Notes: a model not told the origin generated them from the letters alone. Positions 39,625 through 53,600 are shown, counted from the first letter of the stretch. The stretch is 64,000 nucleotides of DNA from Wuchereria bancrofti (GCA_005281725.1 SSBO01000001.1:6494399-6558398); one strand, 5' to 3'. Made by a program: numbers and translations.

Positions 39625-39630
39625 TTTATT
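39625..39630 (-). terminator. AATAAA overlapping the PIM kinase stop codon
   Basis: On the minus strand the last codons read GAA-TAA-ATT, so an AATAAA hexamer begins inside the last sense codon and spans the stop. No other clear hexamer is seen for this gene downstream, so the 3' UTR may be very short. Confidence 0.45.
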
Positions 39631-42600
39631 CGGGAACAATTGTCGTAATACTAGGATTTGAGGATCGTCGTGAATCAATGTTAAATATCCTTAACAAATT
39701 ATTGCTAACATTTGCTTCTTTTTGCAGTTCCTCTTTTTTCTGACAAATTGAAGGCTTTTGCAACTTTAGAGATCCATATTTAGATCTTGTTGCTACATTC
39801 GGGAGCCAATGCTTTGCTACAAGCCTAGAGTTCATCACTTTCTGTGGATAGATATTCTCCATAGGCCTGTCTGGGCAGTTTGCTTGCACCACTTCTTCTT
39901 TGCGGTGATTGTTAGCATTACTATTATCACGGAATGAATTATTAAAATGTTCAATTGCAGTAGCTTCTTTCGATCTTTGGAAAAAACATTCTCTGAAAAT
40001 TGAGGCGCAGTGGCAAACAATATTACAAACTTTCATAACCACACTAAGTAATAAGAACAATAATAAGAAAAAATTCAAGTAATAAAAATACCTGTCATCC
40101 TCTAAAGCAGTGACATATGATTCTGAATTCTGTGGATCAGTGCTAATCATGGAAATCGATTCATAAGCTGAACAAAATGGAGAATCACTGTACTCTGATT
40201 CTTCCGCAATGGAACTTGGACGTATTAACACATTATTACCATCTTCATAACAATCTCGTAAAGCGAACATATCTGTTCGTATATTCATCACAACGTTATC
40301 ATAACTGAAAGGTACTTTGTGCTAATTATTCAAAAGTTGCTCGAAATATGAAATAGAATGTGTAAAATGCAATCGTAGTCAAATTAGTAACAAAAGCAAT
40401 AATTGTAGTGCTAACACAGATAAGCTTAATAAGTTCAAACATTATTTATAAATATTTATCACGCTACCGTCATACTCTTTAATTAAGCATCTATTATAAT
40501 CATTCTCTTTCTTCTTGTTAAATTGGCTCATATCTGGCAACAGAAAGCACTTCCAAGATATTTGTGGATACCTTGAATGGTGGCGGTGCCTTTTCAACAA
40601 GTTGGAATTGAAAGCACTGTTGGTATGAGATAGCAATGATCTGCAGAAGAACAAATGTACGTAAATATTATGTAGTGAAATAGCATAACTGAAGTGATCA
40701 TTAGCATACAGACTATTATATAGAAACTTATAATTAAGAAAGATAAGAACTAGCTCAAAAAGAATGATTATAGAGTAAGTCAAATATTACATGGCAGAGA
40801 GATTGTCGTCAAACGAAATGTCGCAACTTGTGAAAGCGTTTTTCTTTGTAATGAACTCATTCCTGTTAGCACTTTCGTCGGGAATAGAGCTCTTTTTGCT
40901 ATTTTCTTGAATTCCACACTGTTGAAGCTTATATCGACCTTGCGCTTCTTTCTTCTTTTGAAAATGTCGTTGAAGTACGACCCTGAATGGTTCCGAATGC
41001 ACGACAATAGGTTGATTCAACCATCGATGCTTGAAAATTTCCAGCAATTCCGGTCGTCTAGATGGTGTGACTGCAAGACATTGACGCAACAAATTTTCAC
41101 AATCTGCAAACAAACATGCATAACCTGTCTTCAACAGTTTAGTCAGTAATAACTAATTAAAAAGTAAGAAGGAAACTTTTTGAAGAAAGATTGGAAGAGT
41201 TAATTTCGAGACTTTCAAAAGAAATTCGGCAGGCTTATTTTTGGATCAGAATTGAACCAACCTTTTGAGATATGCTTTGGAATGGTAAATCTGCCTAAGC
41301 AAATTTGTATTTCATTCTGAAAAGGCAAACACCCAGAAACCATAACGTACAGGACTATACCTAGAGACCATACAGTTGCTTCTAATGGCTTAAATGCTAA
41401 GCGTTTGAACCATTCTGGTGGACAATACGAACGTGTACCTGAAATTCAGAAAAATCCCACCTTCAAGTATTCAGTGTAATTCTTGTTGTGGAGTGTAAAT
41501 ATAAAGTCATTATAATTAAATCTTTTAATCATCAAATTAAAGATTAGGGCCAGAAAATTTTGACAGTTCTAGTTTAACTTATCTTCTTTGACGCAAAATA
41601 TACTGTTCACTTCTTGGCTGCTTTAATTACATAAGTGATATTCCAGTGCAACAATTATAGAATACAGGTATATACTGTATGATTGAATGGGTCGTATTAC
41701 AAAGGTCATCCTAAGTCATTTTTTTGAACTTAAGTTTGTTCTATTCATTCAGATGTTTGTACAATAAACCTTGAAATTCTTTGACACACGCCTCAGAAAT
41801 GAATGCTGCGGCACCAAAATCAACCAAGATGGCTTCTCCCGTATCCATATTAATGATTATATTCTCATCCTTCAAAAATAAATTCAGCTTTTCATTAGTC
41901 ATTAACATGAAAACAAAAAACAACAACTTAGTTGTTAGTAGTTTTATTTACTGCTCATTGTTAAAATTATTGTGTTTTATAAATTCGGTACTCTGTGAAT
42001 TTCAGAGATATCACTTGATAGACTACACTTCATACCCTCCTGAATTGCAATTTGCACAAAATTTGCGATTTTATTAAATTTCAAAATGATTTTCAAAAAT
42101 GAAATAGCAAGTAGGCATCAATGATAGATATTGTCTTTCGACCTACTATTCTCATTCATTTACCTATTCATTATTTAATTCTTTCAGAGATGAACTGAAA
42201 TTATAATTAAAAATGCACTTTGATATCTCGATGGAAAATACCATATGTGTTATATAACAAGCAAGTTGTATTCAATATCTGTACAAATATCGATCGTGCA
42301 ATATCTTCATCCAAATAACCATAAACTGAAATCAGATCGAATAAATCCAAGCACTGTTCCGGTCGCTCCATTACTATCAGAAATCCTTTCGAACTGCAAT
42401 TCAAAGATTGTTAATAAAACTGGTGTATTTTTCATCAACTATGATGTGTGGAGAATGATACTTCGATGTTGAAGCATGAAGAGTGATTCAAATTGTCATT
42501 AAATTTAAATTGAGTTATGCTTTACAATTTAAATATCTTTTATAACTAAGTCTTTATAATAAGCCTCCCTGCTTTCGAAATTTGCTCACCACTTTTTAAA

Positions 42601-43181
42601 AATAAACTTTTCACGAAGATACGCTAAGATAAATACGATGATAATGCCTCGACATTAAGAAGTTTAAAAATTTTTTTAAATAATTTTCGATTTGGAAGAA
42701 TGTTTTCTTAAAATTCAAAATTATTCAAAAACTTATACAATTTATTTCGAGATTTAGAGATGAGATGCATAAGAAATACCGTACTTGGCAAACCAATCGA
42801 TTAACTGAACGACGCCCGGGACACTACGACACATATCCAGTAAACAAATTTCTGTTGGAATTAATTGTTTACATTTCTGCAACAGATGTAACAAAGGGAA
42901 TATTTTTGTATCGAATGACCGAAAGAAATAGTAAAGAACAAAACAATTTTTCACAGTAATCTCATTACTAATAAGCAATTAATTTCAAACTTGACCAATA
43001 GTTCAAGTTTCAAATTTGGAACTGACCATAGTCCATTCTCTAACTCGTTTATGTTCAATGAATTTAACAGCCACTGGAACGCTATCTTCATTACGTTCCG
43101 CTTTGTAAACAATCCCAAATCCACCCCGGCCAAGTTCCTCCAGCATTGTGTACCTCTTCCGAAATTGCTTTGCTCCGTGTG
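39626..43181 (-). CDS. PIM-like serine/threonine protein kinase with long C-terminal tail (5' end incomplete)
   Basis: Exons in gene order: 43181-43027, 42876-42785, 42393-42219, 41869-41770, 41438-41262, 41103-40791, 40640-40572, 40304-40092, 39992-39626; every junction keeps phase. Kinase landmarks: glycine loop ELGRGGFGIVYKAE, catalytic Lys in VPVAVKFI, PTEICLLD (C-helix Glu), LIDWF, hinge ERPEQCLDLFDLI, catalytic loop HRDIKDENI, VDFGAAA, and PPEWF instead of APE, then VWSLGIVLYVMVSGCLPF and RRPELLEIFKHRWL. The ERPE hinge, DLFDLI and PPEW are hallmarks of the PIM family (C. elegans prk-1/prk-2). PIM kinases are constitutively active, basophilic survival/growth kinases. A tail of about 290 residues after the kinase domain, with Ser-rich and acidic stretches (SIAEESEYSDS), is not present in vertebrate PIMs. 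The first exon shown begins in phase 1 behind CATTGCAG with an in-frame stop just upstream, so at least one 5' exon is missing. Confidence 0.92.
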
Positions 43182-43461
43182 CTGCAATGAATAAACCTTA
43201 TTCATTTTTTTTTAATAAAATATGTGGGCATGGTTGGATTTAAGCCTTTTTATTTCTGAAATAAAAAGTTGCTTGGTTTGAATTATGCTTATATTTAATC
43301 CCAATGGTAAGTTTTTTAAAAGCCTTTATGAAAAGGATAGAAAATCCCTCATTCCATTTTAACAAATGAAAAATTTGAGAGTTAAAAGATTTGAAGAAAG
43401 TAAACCTTTGTCGTTTAAAAAATTGACATTATAGGATATACAATAAGTTAGATCTTGTAAC

Positions 43462-43476
43462 CTGCGACACAACATG
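43462..43476 (-). other. Candidate 15-nt micro-exon upstream of the PIM kinase
   Basis: A 15-base segment on the minus strand flanked by TTTCAG and GTTACA. If spliced in phase 1 it would add five residues (a CVA-type segment) and run into the AHGAK start of the first recognised kinase exon with the frame kept. An earlier exon with the start codon would still be needed. Confidence 0.25.
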
Positions 43477-46459
43477 CTGAAATGACTAAAGTAATGAATG
43501 AAGCATTATATTAGTAAAATGCAATATTTTCACTGATAAAATGACAACACTTTAAAAGTGTGATTTTTTTTTTTGGAACAGTTGACGAAACACGTATCAA
43601 CTTGAAAAGAACTTGGCCATAAAATGAACTTAAAATTTGTAGGATAAGAAAAAAAGGTGTGATAATGTAGTCAAATATTATAGATTTGCTCAAATTTCTG
43701 ATTTATGAGTTATTCGGGAAATTCTTGTCAAATTGTGTGACGATGGATTGGAAGTTTCGGGTGGCGAACTCACAAAAGTTATTCTTATAAGGCGTCGATA
43801 GAGTAACATTTTGATAACAACGATTCCACTAAATTTTTTTGTTTTAAACGAGGTAATAGACATATGTGTCCCTGATTATATGAATTCACAATTGTTAAAA
43901 GTACCATTTCATTTTGTTGAAACAATATGCAGTTCTTGAAATTTCGCTTATGAAGGACTTTCTAATATGATTTATGCCTTGAAGGAATATGATCTATGCA
44001 AATGCAACTTTTAACAAGAATGGTTTGCATTAGGAAAGCTAATTCGGAAGAAGTTTGATTGCATATATTAACTCGTCAGCTTACTCTTTCCCTTCTTGTC
44101 ACATTAGAGGCATTCTATGCAATACGGTGAAAACTTAAGTTTGAAACGAATTTGGAATATCGCCTCTTAAAGCAAATAATTGCCGAAAAAAATTTTCTGG
44201 AAATGATTTTATATGATAGAGTAGATATTTTTAATTAGTAATTAGAAAAATGTATTACATAAGAAATCAATTTTGAGATAAACGAGTTTCGATCTGAAAA
44301 AAGTCATAAATCAGGTTTTTTTTGGAAAGATTAAAATCTTGGCCAAGTATTCATACGCTCCACCTGCTAAGCCATTTTTGTTACAATAACAACTATTAGA
44401 ACTTATGTCAAAAGATTTAAAAATAGTTGGTGAAAATTTCAAATAAGATAAAAAAGAAATTTAAAACAAATTAGATCTGCGTTTATACTTTTACAACGAT
44501 ATTGTGAAGTTGATAAATATCTAATAAGAAATTAGTCATCCTTGAAATCCAAGAATGTTAACTTAACTTGGCTCTGATAAATGATTCAGAGAACTACTTC
44601 GTCTGTGTCTGAACATCACGAAATAAAATAAGTGGAGAGACTAAGTAATGTTCTTCTTGCAGAGTGGAAACTTAATCTACTGTCGTGTAACTTCATAAAT
44701 TCAGATCTTATTTCATGCTGTAATAATTGCGAAACGAATTTTAGCAGTAATCTTTTATGAAAATTGAAAAAAGAAATGGAAAATTAATATAAATCTCCAT
44801 ATATCTTAATTGGGAAATTTTGATCAGCAATTTTAAGTGCAGTCATCTACCTAATATCGAATTCAATTACTTCAGTATGCCAATCTGTTTTGTTCTGGCA
44901 ATCCACCAATCATTTGTAAATAGAGCATTACGGCCAATATGGAATAGAAATAACATTAAAAAAATTCAACTAATTTAAAATCCATTTGCTCTTTTGAATT
45001 TCAGAACAGACAAGAAAGCGCATTATCATCTTCATACATATCAGATAAAATAATTGTGCTTGCAGCATGTATATGACAACAGAACACCATGCATCACATT
45101 GTGTTCAGTGAATATTTATTAATGGCTTATAAGACTACAAACCAATTCGACTTGTTTATTAATCTATTTAGTCAATGTAGCTTGCACAAGCAGTTAGTAA
45201 GGTGGAAGCAGGTATGAACTTTACGACCTTTCTTTGTCGCTGAGTTGAAGCTTAATTAAGTGATCACTTCTATTCACTTAACGAATTATGCAAAAAAAAA
45301 AGCTGCTCAACAAAAGTTTGAGTCGAATCTATGTTGTAAACGAAACGTTTGCATAGAAAGTTGGTATCACCTAGATTCTTTAGTACGCTCTCTTCCATCT
45401 TCTCCATTATCAGTTATTAATGCTTTTATTGGACATTGTAGCAAAGCAAAATATAGAACAGAAGTATTAAAAAATAAGAATATAGCAAAATTCTTAGGTC
45501 ATTCAGTTGGCTGATTTTTGATCTAAATTTTATCCATCATTCTTACCAGTTTTTACATATTTTTTAATGAGCACTAGTTAAAGCAACACGGGAGAAGTGG
45601 AAAAGAAGGAGGGATGAGAGGCAAATGTGTTTATCGAAAAGTACTGAAAAGTACAAAAACATAAGTATGTGTTTAACTTTGTCCCACAGTTCATATTTGA
45701 AAGATATTTACCAAGTTCAGATAGGTGAATTATAACTATCATCATTACTTCAGCACTTGTCATACTATTGTAACTGTATAGTACTATTAACTCCCTACAT
45801 TTGCTGGGAAAACGCGGTAACAAGGACTCTAAGAATTTATAAACCTCAAGAATAGCATTAAAGAACTAAGAAGCGATTAAAGATACTAAAATTCTTAATT
45901 GTGATGATTTCTGATAATAGTAAAATTAATTTCAAAACAGTGAAAAAACCAAATACTAAAATTTCTTTGCACTTCAAAGCATCAAATGTTTGAATTGCTG
46001 TGACACGATATCAAATAATGGTGAAGAGATTACCTGCAAAAACGATGCATTTAGAAATTTTAATGACAGCTAGACGTAGAAACTTCTATTACCAAATGCT
46101 TTCCTTTGTATATTTGAAAATAAATTTGAAGAATTGCTCATTATTAAATCTGTCCTTTCGGACTTGAAATTTGCCGCCGTTTTGGATTTATCTAAATTGA
46201 AAGGCCGTTTTAACATCAAAGTTTGATGATATTTGTTCAAAATTAATGAGTCTTCAGGAACTATTCATGGCAAAGACCGCCTTCTTTTATCAGCAATTTG
46301 AAAAAAAAAAGTATCGCTAAGATCTTGATATTGAAATATTAATTTTTCTTTTTTGTAGTATGAATACTATCACAGAGTACTGATTTGATAAAAATCAGTT
46401 ACTTAAGTATTCATTCTAACCATAATTTTTTGCAGTAAAAGAGCGATAACGGGCGATTG

Positions 46460-46533
46460 AAATATTAAAAAAAAAAAATGTTTCCGTGATGGATATCAAC
46501 GTTTGCATTACGGAAACGCTTTTTCTAATATTT
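46460..46533. ncRNA. 74-nt foldback hairpin (precursor-like)
   Basis: Arms 46460-46490 and 46507-46533 pair as AAATATTA with TAATATTT, then A-rich with T-rich, then GTTTCCGTGAT with ATTACGGAAAC, leaving a loop of about 16 bases. The length and the loop size suit a microRNA precursor. The A-run in the 5' arm makes part of the pairing low in information, so an inverted-repeat element or chance remains possible. Confidence 0.35.
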
Positions 46534-49500
46534 GAAAAGAGAAATTTCAATTTATGAATTCAAGCTGAATTTCACCTTTTAGAGCATAATTTATGCGCCT
46601 TTTATGTGCTGGTTTAGTCAAACTTTTGTCTGAATCGAAAGTTGTAAAAAACTGACTTTTAAAATGAGAAATTCTGCAGAGCGAAAAAAAGACAAGCAGA
46701 TGACTAACTGGATATAGAATAAAAAAAGACAAATTTGGTCAATAAAATCACACAGTGCCATCGTTTCCATATCTACTCATGTGTTTGGATTTTATGTTCA
46801 CTACTGTATAGTGTTGGTAGGACTAAAGGATATCGGCGAGGGTAAATTCTAGCTGTGCAATCGAGATTTATTACTCAACTCGAGGATTTGCCAAATTCGA
46901 TCGATTTAAATTTTTCCTTTTTTTTTAAACACTGTTCTCTTTAAGTCAAAGTCTAAATCTAATAACAATAATAAGAAAGTTGGACAAAGTTCATCAAATT
47001 AAAGTAATAAATCACTCCACAGCAAATGTTTTACATTTCTGATGGCATTATGAAATAATGATCTTCGAAGTTGTATAAACGCATCGCAGAAATGCTATCA
47101 ATTCAACAACTGACTGGATTTTAAACCACAGCGAATTAGCCATTGAAGTGTTAAATTTACTTGGTCTGAATATCATCTTTTGAACGCTGACTTTTTTCTA
47201 CAAATTGTATTACTGACCTTATTAACAAGTTAAACACATCAAAAAAATTACATAGAATGATGGCAAAAATAATTATGCGAATAAAGTAACGTCACAAGTA
47301 TCGAGAGTTTGACGTATAAAAAAAGATTTTTTTAATGCTGACGCAAGACAAGCTTTTTAAACCTTACAGCAAGAGTTAGTTTGTTAGCTTATTCTGATTT
47401 TGTCACCTATTGAGCCATCTTTGTAGGGTGTATTCTTTTGAGCAGTTGGTCTATAGGCAAAGACACTGTTAGAGTTAATAGTATTAAAATTCTGCAACGC
47501 TAAAATTTTTTTAACTTACAACATTGCTTTTCTCTAGACGAACATTGATTTGTACAATTGTCTCACATAAGTTTCTCAAACTGTCGGCAAAATTAAAAAA
47601 CAAAAACTTAGCTTGGTCAAAAATCTGTTATGATTGAAAAAAAAGTGAATGGGAAGGATTATTAATCAATTGTGGGATTAAAAAAACGTTGTTTTAAAGG
47701 AAAAAGAATAAGGCGCAGCATGCGAGATTGTTCGTACCTTTGTTTATGAACACTTCAATCTTGGCATCTCTTTCTCGACAAACAGCTGTTGTAAGTATGT
47801 AAAGCACTCCTTTTTATCCCACTTCAGCGCCTAGCTCAATTCTTCTCTTCTAGTCTCCAAATGGATGAGTAAGTAATCGACTGAAGAGCTATTGCTAAAA
47901 TCGTTTCCTAAAAACGAATAAGGGCCAATTGCGGAGTAATCTGTAAATGGCTCAAAAAAAGCAATTTACTAAGCGGATAAAAGCAGAAGCAAAGTAAATC
48001 AATCTAAGGTGTATTTTTTTTCTTCTTTTTAAAGCGGTAATTGGTACATTAAAAGATGGAATCAACTCCTTCGCGTATTGATTGTAAATTTCACGATTAA
48101 AATTGAAATAATCGACTTCTATGTAAAATGAATCTCTGGCTGAACTCAGTAATTTACAGTATTCAAATTTCGATTTAATTTTCATCCGAAATTTTCTTTT
48201 CTTATGGCTGTAAGAAGGAAAAAACACATATTATTTAAGAAAGAAAAGATGAAGTTGAAAAGGAAAAGAATGATTAAGATTGTCAACCATTTCATTCAAT
48301 TTTCTTTATTGTGTAAAAGGAAAAACAAGAAATCAGTCTAACTATAGGCTGAAAAAGAGAGAATTTGAGAAAGAAGGGAAAAAAGATAAAATGGAAATGG
48401 AAGCCTAGCAAAGACTCCTATATGTGTCGCTTTCTGGTAAAACAAGCAAAGTATTGAAGCAAGCAAAAAATTTTGATCGGGATGGTTTACAAATTTTACG
48501 CTGTTTAAACAGAACCCAATGTCACACTAATCATCGCAAGCATATCAGTCTTTTTAACAATGATATCACTAACTATCTGTTATTAAAAATTGCGGAAAGT
48601 GTATAATCTCTGTGATCAAATGGTGCTTACAAAATGGATTACGATTTTAGGTCTTCAAACGTCTTTCCTTGTATCCAACATTTTTGTGAACTCAATATAA
48701 AATGAAATAATAATGATAATATTTAAGTTTGGTTATTTTAAGCACAATGATATCATCAGGAGGTTAATTAGAGAGATTTAATTTTTGATTTAAAAAAAGA
48801 CTTAATTAAAGAATTTTTTTTTATTAATTAGAGATCAAATTCTAAAAGTATAGGAATTTTTGGAAACTGAATGTAAAGCAGCCAAAATGTCCTAGCTATG
48901 AAATCCTTATGTCAAATCTATAAATTTAAAGCAAAGTTGGAGCAAATCAGTTCACGATGATCACACTACTGCTACTATGTAATGCAGATCATGCTGAATG
49001 CATTGCTTGCACAGATGGATCAATGACTAACGATTATCGTCACATCACCAACACGGTTATAATTTGAAAATCAAATGTTGACAATTAAAAATTACAATAC
49101 ACCAAATATGAGTATATCAGTAACTATCAGTAATATACTTATCAGTAATCTTTGAAGGGTTCATATTGATAACTAAAACTTGGACACGCTTGCTAAATAG
49201 AATAAACAAACGAGAACAAAATAGTTTATGTAAAGAAATCTCTGTGGTCGGAAATGATACTTAAATCACAACAGTAAGCTAATTTTCACGATAGTAATGT
49301 TTGAATAAGAAATTGACACGTTATGGATCACACGAAATTATTTGATAAGATGGTAATCAATTGCACGAATAAATTCTTAACTTATCAGTTTTGCAGCAGA
49401 GATAACAGCTTTCAAAAGTTATTACTTCATTTCACTTGAATAAGCAATTTACTACTACTTCTAAATTTGTTGTCACTTATTACTTAGCGTTGTCCATAGA

Positions 49501-50446
49501 TTCATGCATTTTGGTAGCAAAAGATTTCAAAGTGACAATTTCCCGAAATTTGTATTTTGCAGTAATTAAAATGAGGCTAAATTCGATTTTAAAAAACACT
49601 GCCATAAAATCGCTAATTTAGAATGGCAAAAAGATTAATCAGAAAAAGCAGCCTATCGGAACAATTTCCATACATTAAAAGTATGTTACCGCTTTAGGAG
49701 CAGTTGGAAATTACTCATAATTTTAATCATAAAAAATTAATTTACATATTTATGATCTATAAAGTCAATATTAGTGATGAACTACAATAGAGGGAATAGC
49801 TGATAACAAGAAAAAGGAAATTAAATCTGACTTCTATTTTTACAATATTTCTACTTTTGCTTTACAGTAAGGCAAGTTATTGCCTGACAAAGGTTTTTTT
49901 ATACACAGTTTAAAAAAATCAAAAGATCGGAAGAAAACTTCACCTTTGTCTCATAAAGACTTAGAAAAGATCAAAGATAATAAATGAATGGCCGTTCCTT
50001 GGACAATCTAGCCTAGTCAACAGCGCCCACAAAACTAAAAAACATTTGGAAATAATAATTTAAAAGTTCGCTATTCTGAAATACACGAAAATAAACTGTT
50101 TTCAATAAAGATCGCTTCAATGAGGACAATTTGAACTACAGCATGTGACCGAAACAGTGATAACATCATGTGAAGTTAAGGATGATAAGCTTTCCACACC
50201 AAAATATTATCCTAAAGTCTTTTTCATAAGCTATAAAAGAAATAGGAGCTGGAAATGATGGTGTTCTAGGATTATCCTGGAAAGAACGTAAAGTCAACAA
50301 CAGAAAAGATACTTTACAGGTCACTTGCTTTAAACTTTGAATGCAATCAAGCAACAGAGTCGAAGAATGCACACCTCAGGTCCTGTGCAATTAACATTTA
50401 CATAAATGAGGAAGCACAACAAACTTATTTCTATAAAATTTTAAAT

Positions 50447-50610
50447 ATGCGTCTTGTCTGTGTGTTTGTAAGGTATGTATGTGTCTGTCTGTGTGCAAGT
50501 CTGCATGTGTATTTGTGTCTGTGCATATGTTTGTGTGTATGTCTGTGTGTACGTCCGTGTTTTTATTCAAGCGTGTATGTATGTGTTTGTGTGTGTGTAT
50601 GCGTACGAAA
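50447..50610. repeat. Imperfect (GT)n tract
   Basis: GTGT, GTAT and GTCT units over about 160 bases, similar in type to the tract near 1.83-1.95 kb. It gives a Cys/Val-rich open frame that I do not regard as a gene. Confidence 0.85.
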
Positions 50611-53600
50611 TAATAGCAAGATTTGCTAAAAGATAGAGAGGAAGAGAGATACGAAAGGAACTGCGGCTGAACTCAAGACTTCCTGACCTGACAATTTAGC
50701 TAATTTTATAATTCAAAGCATGTGACAGTTCATCCTGTCTTGATTTTGGCTTCTTGTGGTCCAAAATTTTTAAAATTTTCTTCAGTATGTAGCAAGTAAT
50801 CAATTCTCTATCAGTTTGTCTTTGCTTCAGCGTCAATTTTGTGGAATTATCTTTCTTAATTTGAGAAATAGCGATTAGAACGGCGCTGATGATTTCCGCT
50901 TTGTTTATAATGATGAACTGATTATGCATCTCAGATTATAACTTTTCCTCTAACTTAATTTACAGTAAACCTGGTAACATTACAAACGTAAGCCTTCTAC
51001 GTAATTTACCTAAAAAACTAAAGTATTAACAATTAGCGATGAGAAAAAAATTGATCAAATCGTAAGAAAACCTAATGAAATTTGAATTTAACTGAAGGAA
51101 AATTAAATATTATCAAACGGTGCGATAATTTCTTGGCCGAAAATGGTTTGGTGCAATAACAAGAATGCAGATTGTTCCTTTATATGAGGTAAGGTATTTA
51201 TTACCTGATGTAATACAAATATTTAAATTGAAATGTTGTGTATACGTGAATTGAATCATATCCAAAATATGATTTTTTGTTTCAAAAATACTGATCATTT
51301 ATTTCAGATTTCAGTTAATCATAATAATATCACTTGAGATTTGTAAGTTGAAGAGAAGCAGGAAGAAAACGAAAAGAAAACTGTTATAGGAATGAGTGGG
51401 ATAACCATTTAAGGAGAAGTAGAGTTCGGACTTGTGATACGCTTACTGCCTTCTGGCAAGTTTATCACAAGTTCAATTTTTGTTCTCTACACTTCCATTA
51501 TTTTGATATTCTCTACACTTCCGCTTCACTACCCATCATTCCCTGTAATTCTGCTCAGATTTAAAAATATCAGCGAATTTTTCTATTTTTAAATATCAAA
51601 AAAAAAAAAACCAACGGTTTAAAAATATCAAACGAATTTTTCTGTCCATATTACTTTCACTGAAAAGGTATACTTTTGCAAGCGTCATGCACTCAATGTA
51701 TGTCCCCTGTTTACTTTGTCTCGAATTTCATATCGTTTTATGAAATGTCGTCAATTGGTCACTTGTTAATGAATCCCATATCCCACAGGATGACGACATT
51801 TTGTGGAAACGAAAATTGAAGATGAAAAAAAAAAGTTTGTTCGACAATCTGGTTGTCATTGCAAGCGACTGACCTACTCTTTCGCATTGTCCGGCTGAGT
51901 ATTTCCGGAATATTTTCAGGTTAGATTGATTTTCAAGACATTATTGTTTGTATCTTTAATTTACTATCGCAATTAACTTGTATTTTCTCTTTGAAATTCA
52001 AATGGAATTACTCCTCACTATCGTTTGCATTTTTGAATAAGAAATTAAAAAAACGAGGGGAATGTGAAATGAACAGATATTCAAATTCGCATAATTTTTT
52101 GAGATTGAGAGTGGAACAATAGAAGGAGGAAAATCTCAAATGTTTTTGTATTAAAAATCAAAGGTTTCATAGAATTTACCAACGAAAAAAGAAAATATGC
52201 GAGAGATTGTTACTTTCTCACTTCTCTTCTATCTTCCTTCTTTTGACTACAACACATTAAACTAATTCATCACGTTGTAAAAAAAAATGTAACTTTGCTG
52301 AGCAAAAATTATTTGATTGAAAATTGAAAACTAGCAAGAAAAAAAAAGAAATAAATAACAGAAGATAGACAACATTTCCTCGCATCTGCATTCTTTGACT
52401 TTTCAATAGGACGAAGCAGTGACAAAAATGAGTGACCTTAGTTTGTCTGATCTTATCTCATCCAAAGTAAGCATTTTTAATCTCATCAACAAAGTTAATA
52501 ATTCAAAACGATCATAGTATTCTTTGTCTGGACAAGTAAAATTCGTCTCAAAGAAATATTATTCTTGGGATAATCGTTGAATTACAAAGAATGAAAAAAT
52601 TTATGTTATTAATTTCTTGAGCAAAATTTGTTCAAGAAGTGTAATTGAAAAGCTTGTTTTTATTATTTGTTTCCATTATTTCAATATAGATGAATCGCAT
52701 TATCTAAATCTTGAAATTATAAAAAAAAATCGTAATTTTGCTATCGGAGAAAGCTTTGTTATGGGACGGGGACGAAAGGTCATTCGATATTCTACGCATC
52801 AGATCTATTGAAATTCGAAACGAGACTCAACAGTATCTGAGCTTATGTGTCGCTCGTGATTAAATGCCGCTCGATTTTCAGACAATAGCGATTAAAGTCC
52901 ACTATTTCCATCAAAGCGCAACAAGGTTCACCTTTAAGAGTCACTGCAACAAATGGTAAAAGGAAAATCTCTTCAAAGGTACGATTCCATTTAAATTAGA
53001 TGAATGAAAGTGAAACTTAGAATGAATGAGAAACTTAAATTAGATGAGTGAATTTAAACAATAAAGAGACAAGGATTTCCTTCAACACAAAACACATTTA
53101 ATCAAGTGCTTCTTATCATGCACTTTAACAAAACTTCCTGGCACTTTATGTCGTTTTTATGTTTCTTGAACTATTGAAAATTTCTGATTTCAAATAATTT
53201 TCCTAACTTACGAGACCAGAGTTCCCAATATGCAGCGAATCAACCAGAAATCTCCTTTAAATTGATTTAAAATTGGCCCACAAGTTAATTAATCATTCCT
53301 CATTAAATATTCGGCAGATCAATTTATTGATAATAAAGACTCTAAAGTATTTATATATTGTAGTTAATAAATTTCAACTATAGGCACTTAGTCTTCGGAG
53401 AGATTTTGTCTGATGAATTAAAACTTTATATGTGTCCATCTAAAATTACATTTTTTGCCATATTGCAGTAAATGATGTCAAAACGGAAAGTAATGAAACT
53501 TCAACCGTTCTTGAAAAGGTTTTCGAATATTAACACAAGCAACGCTTAACTATCCAACATATCACATTCTGTGTATTCATTACGAGCTGACATATTTTCA

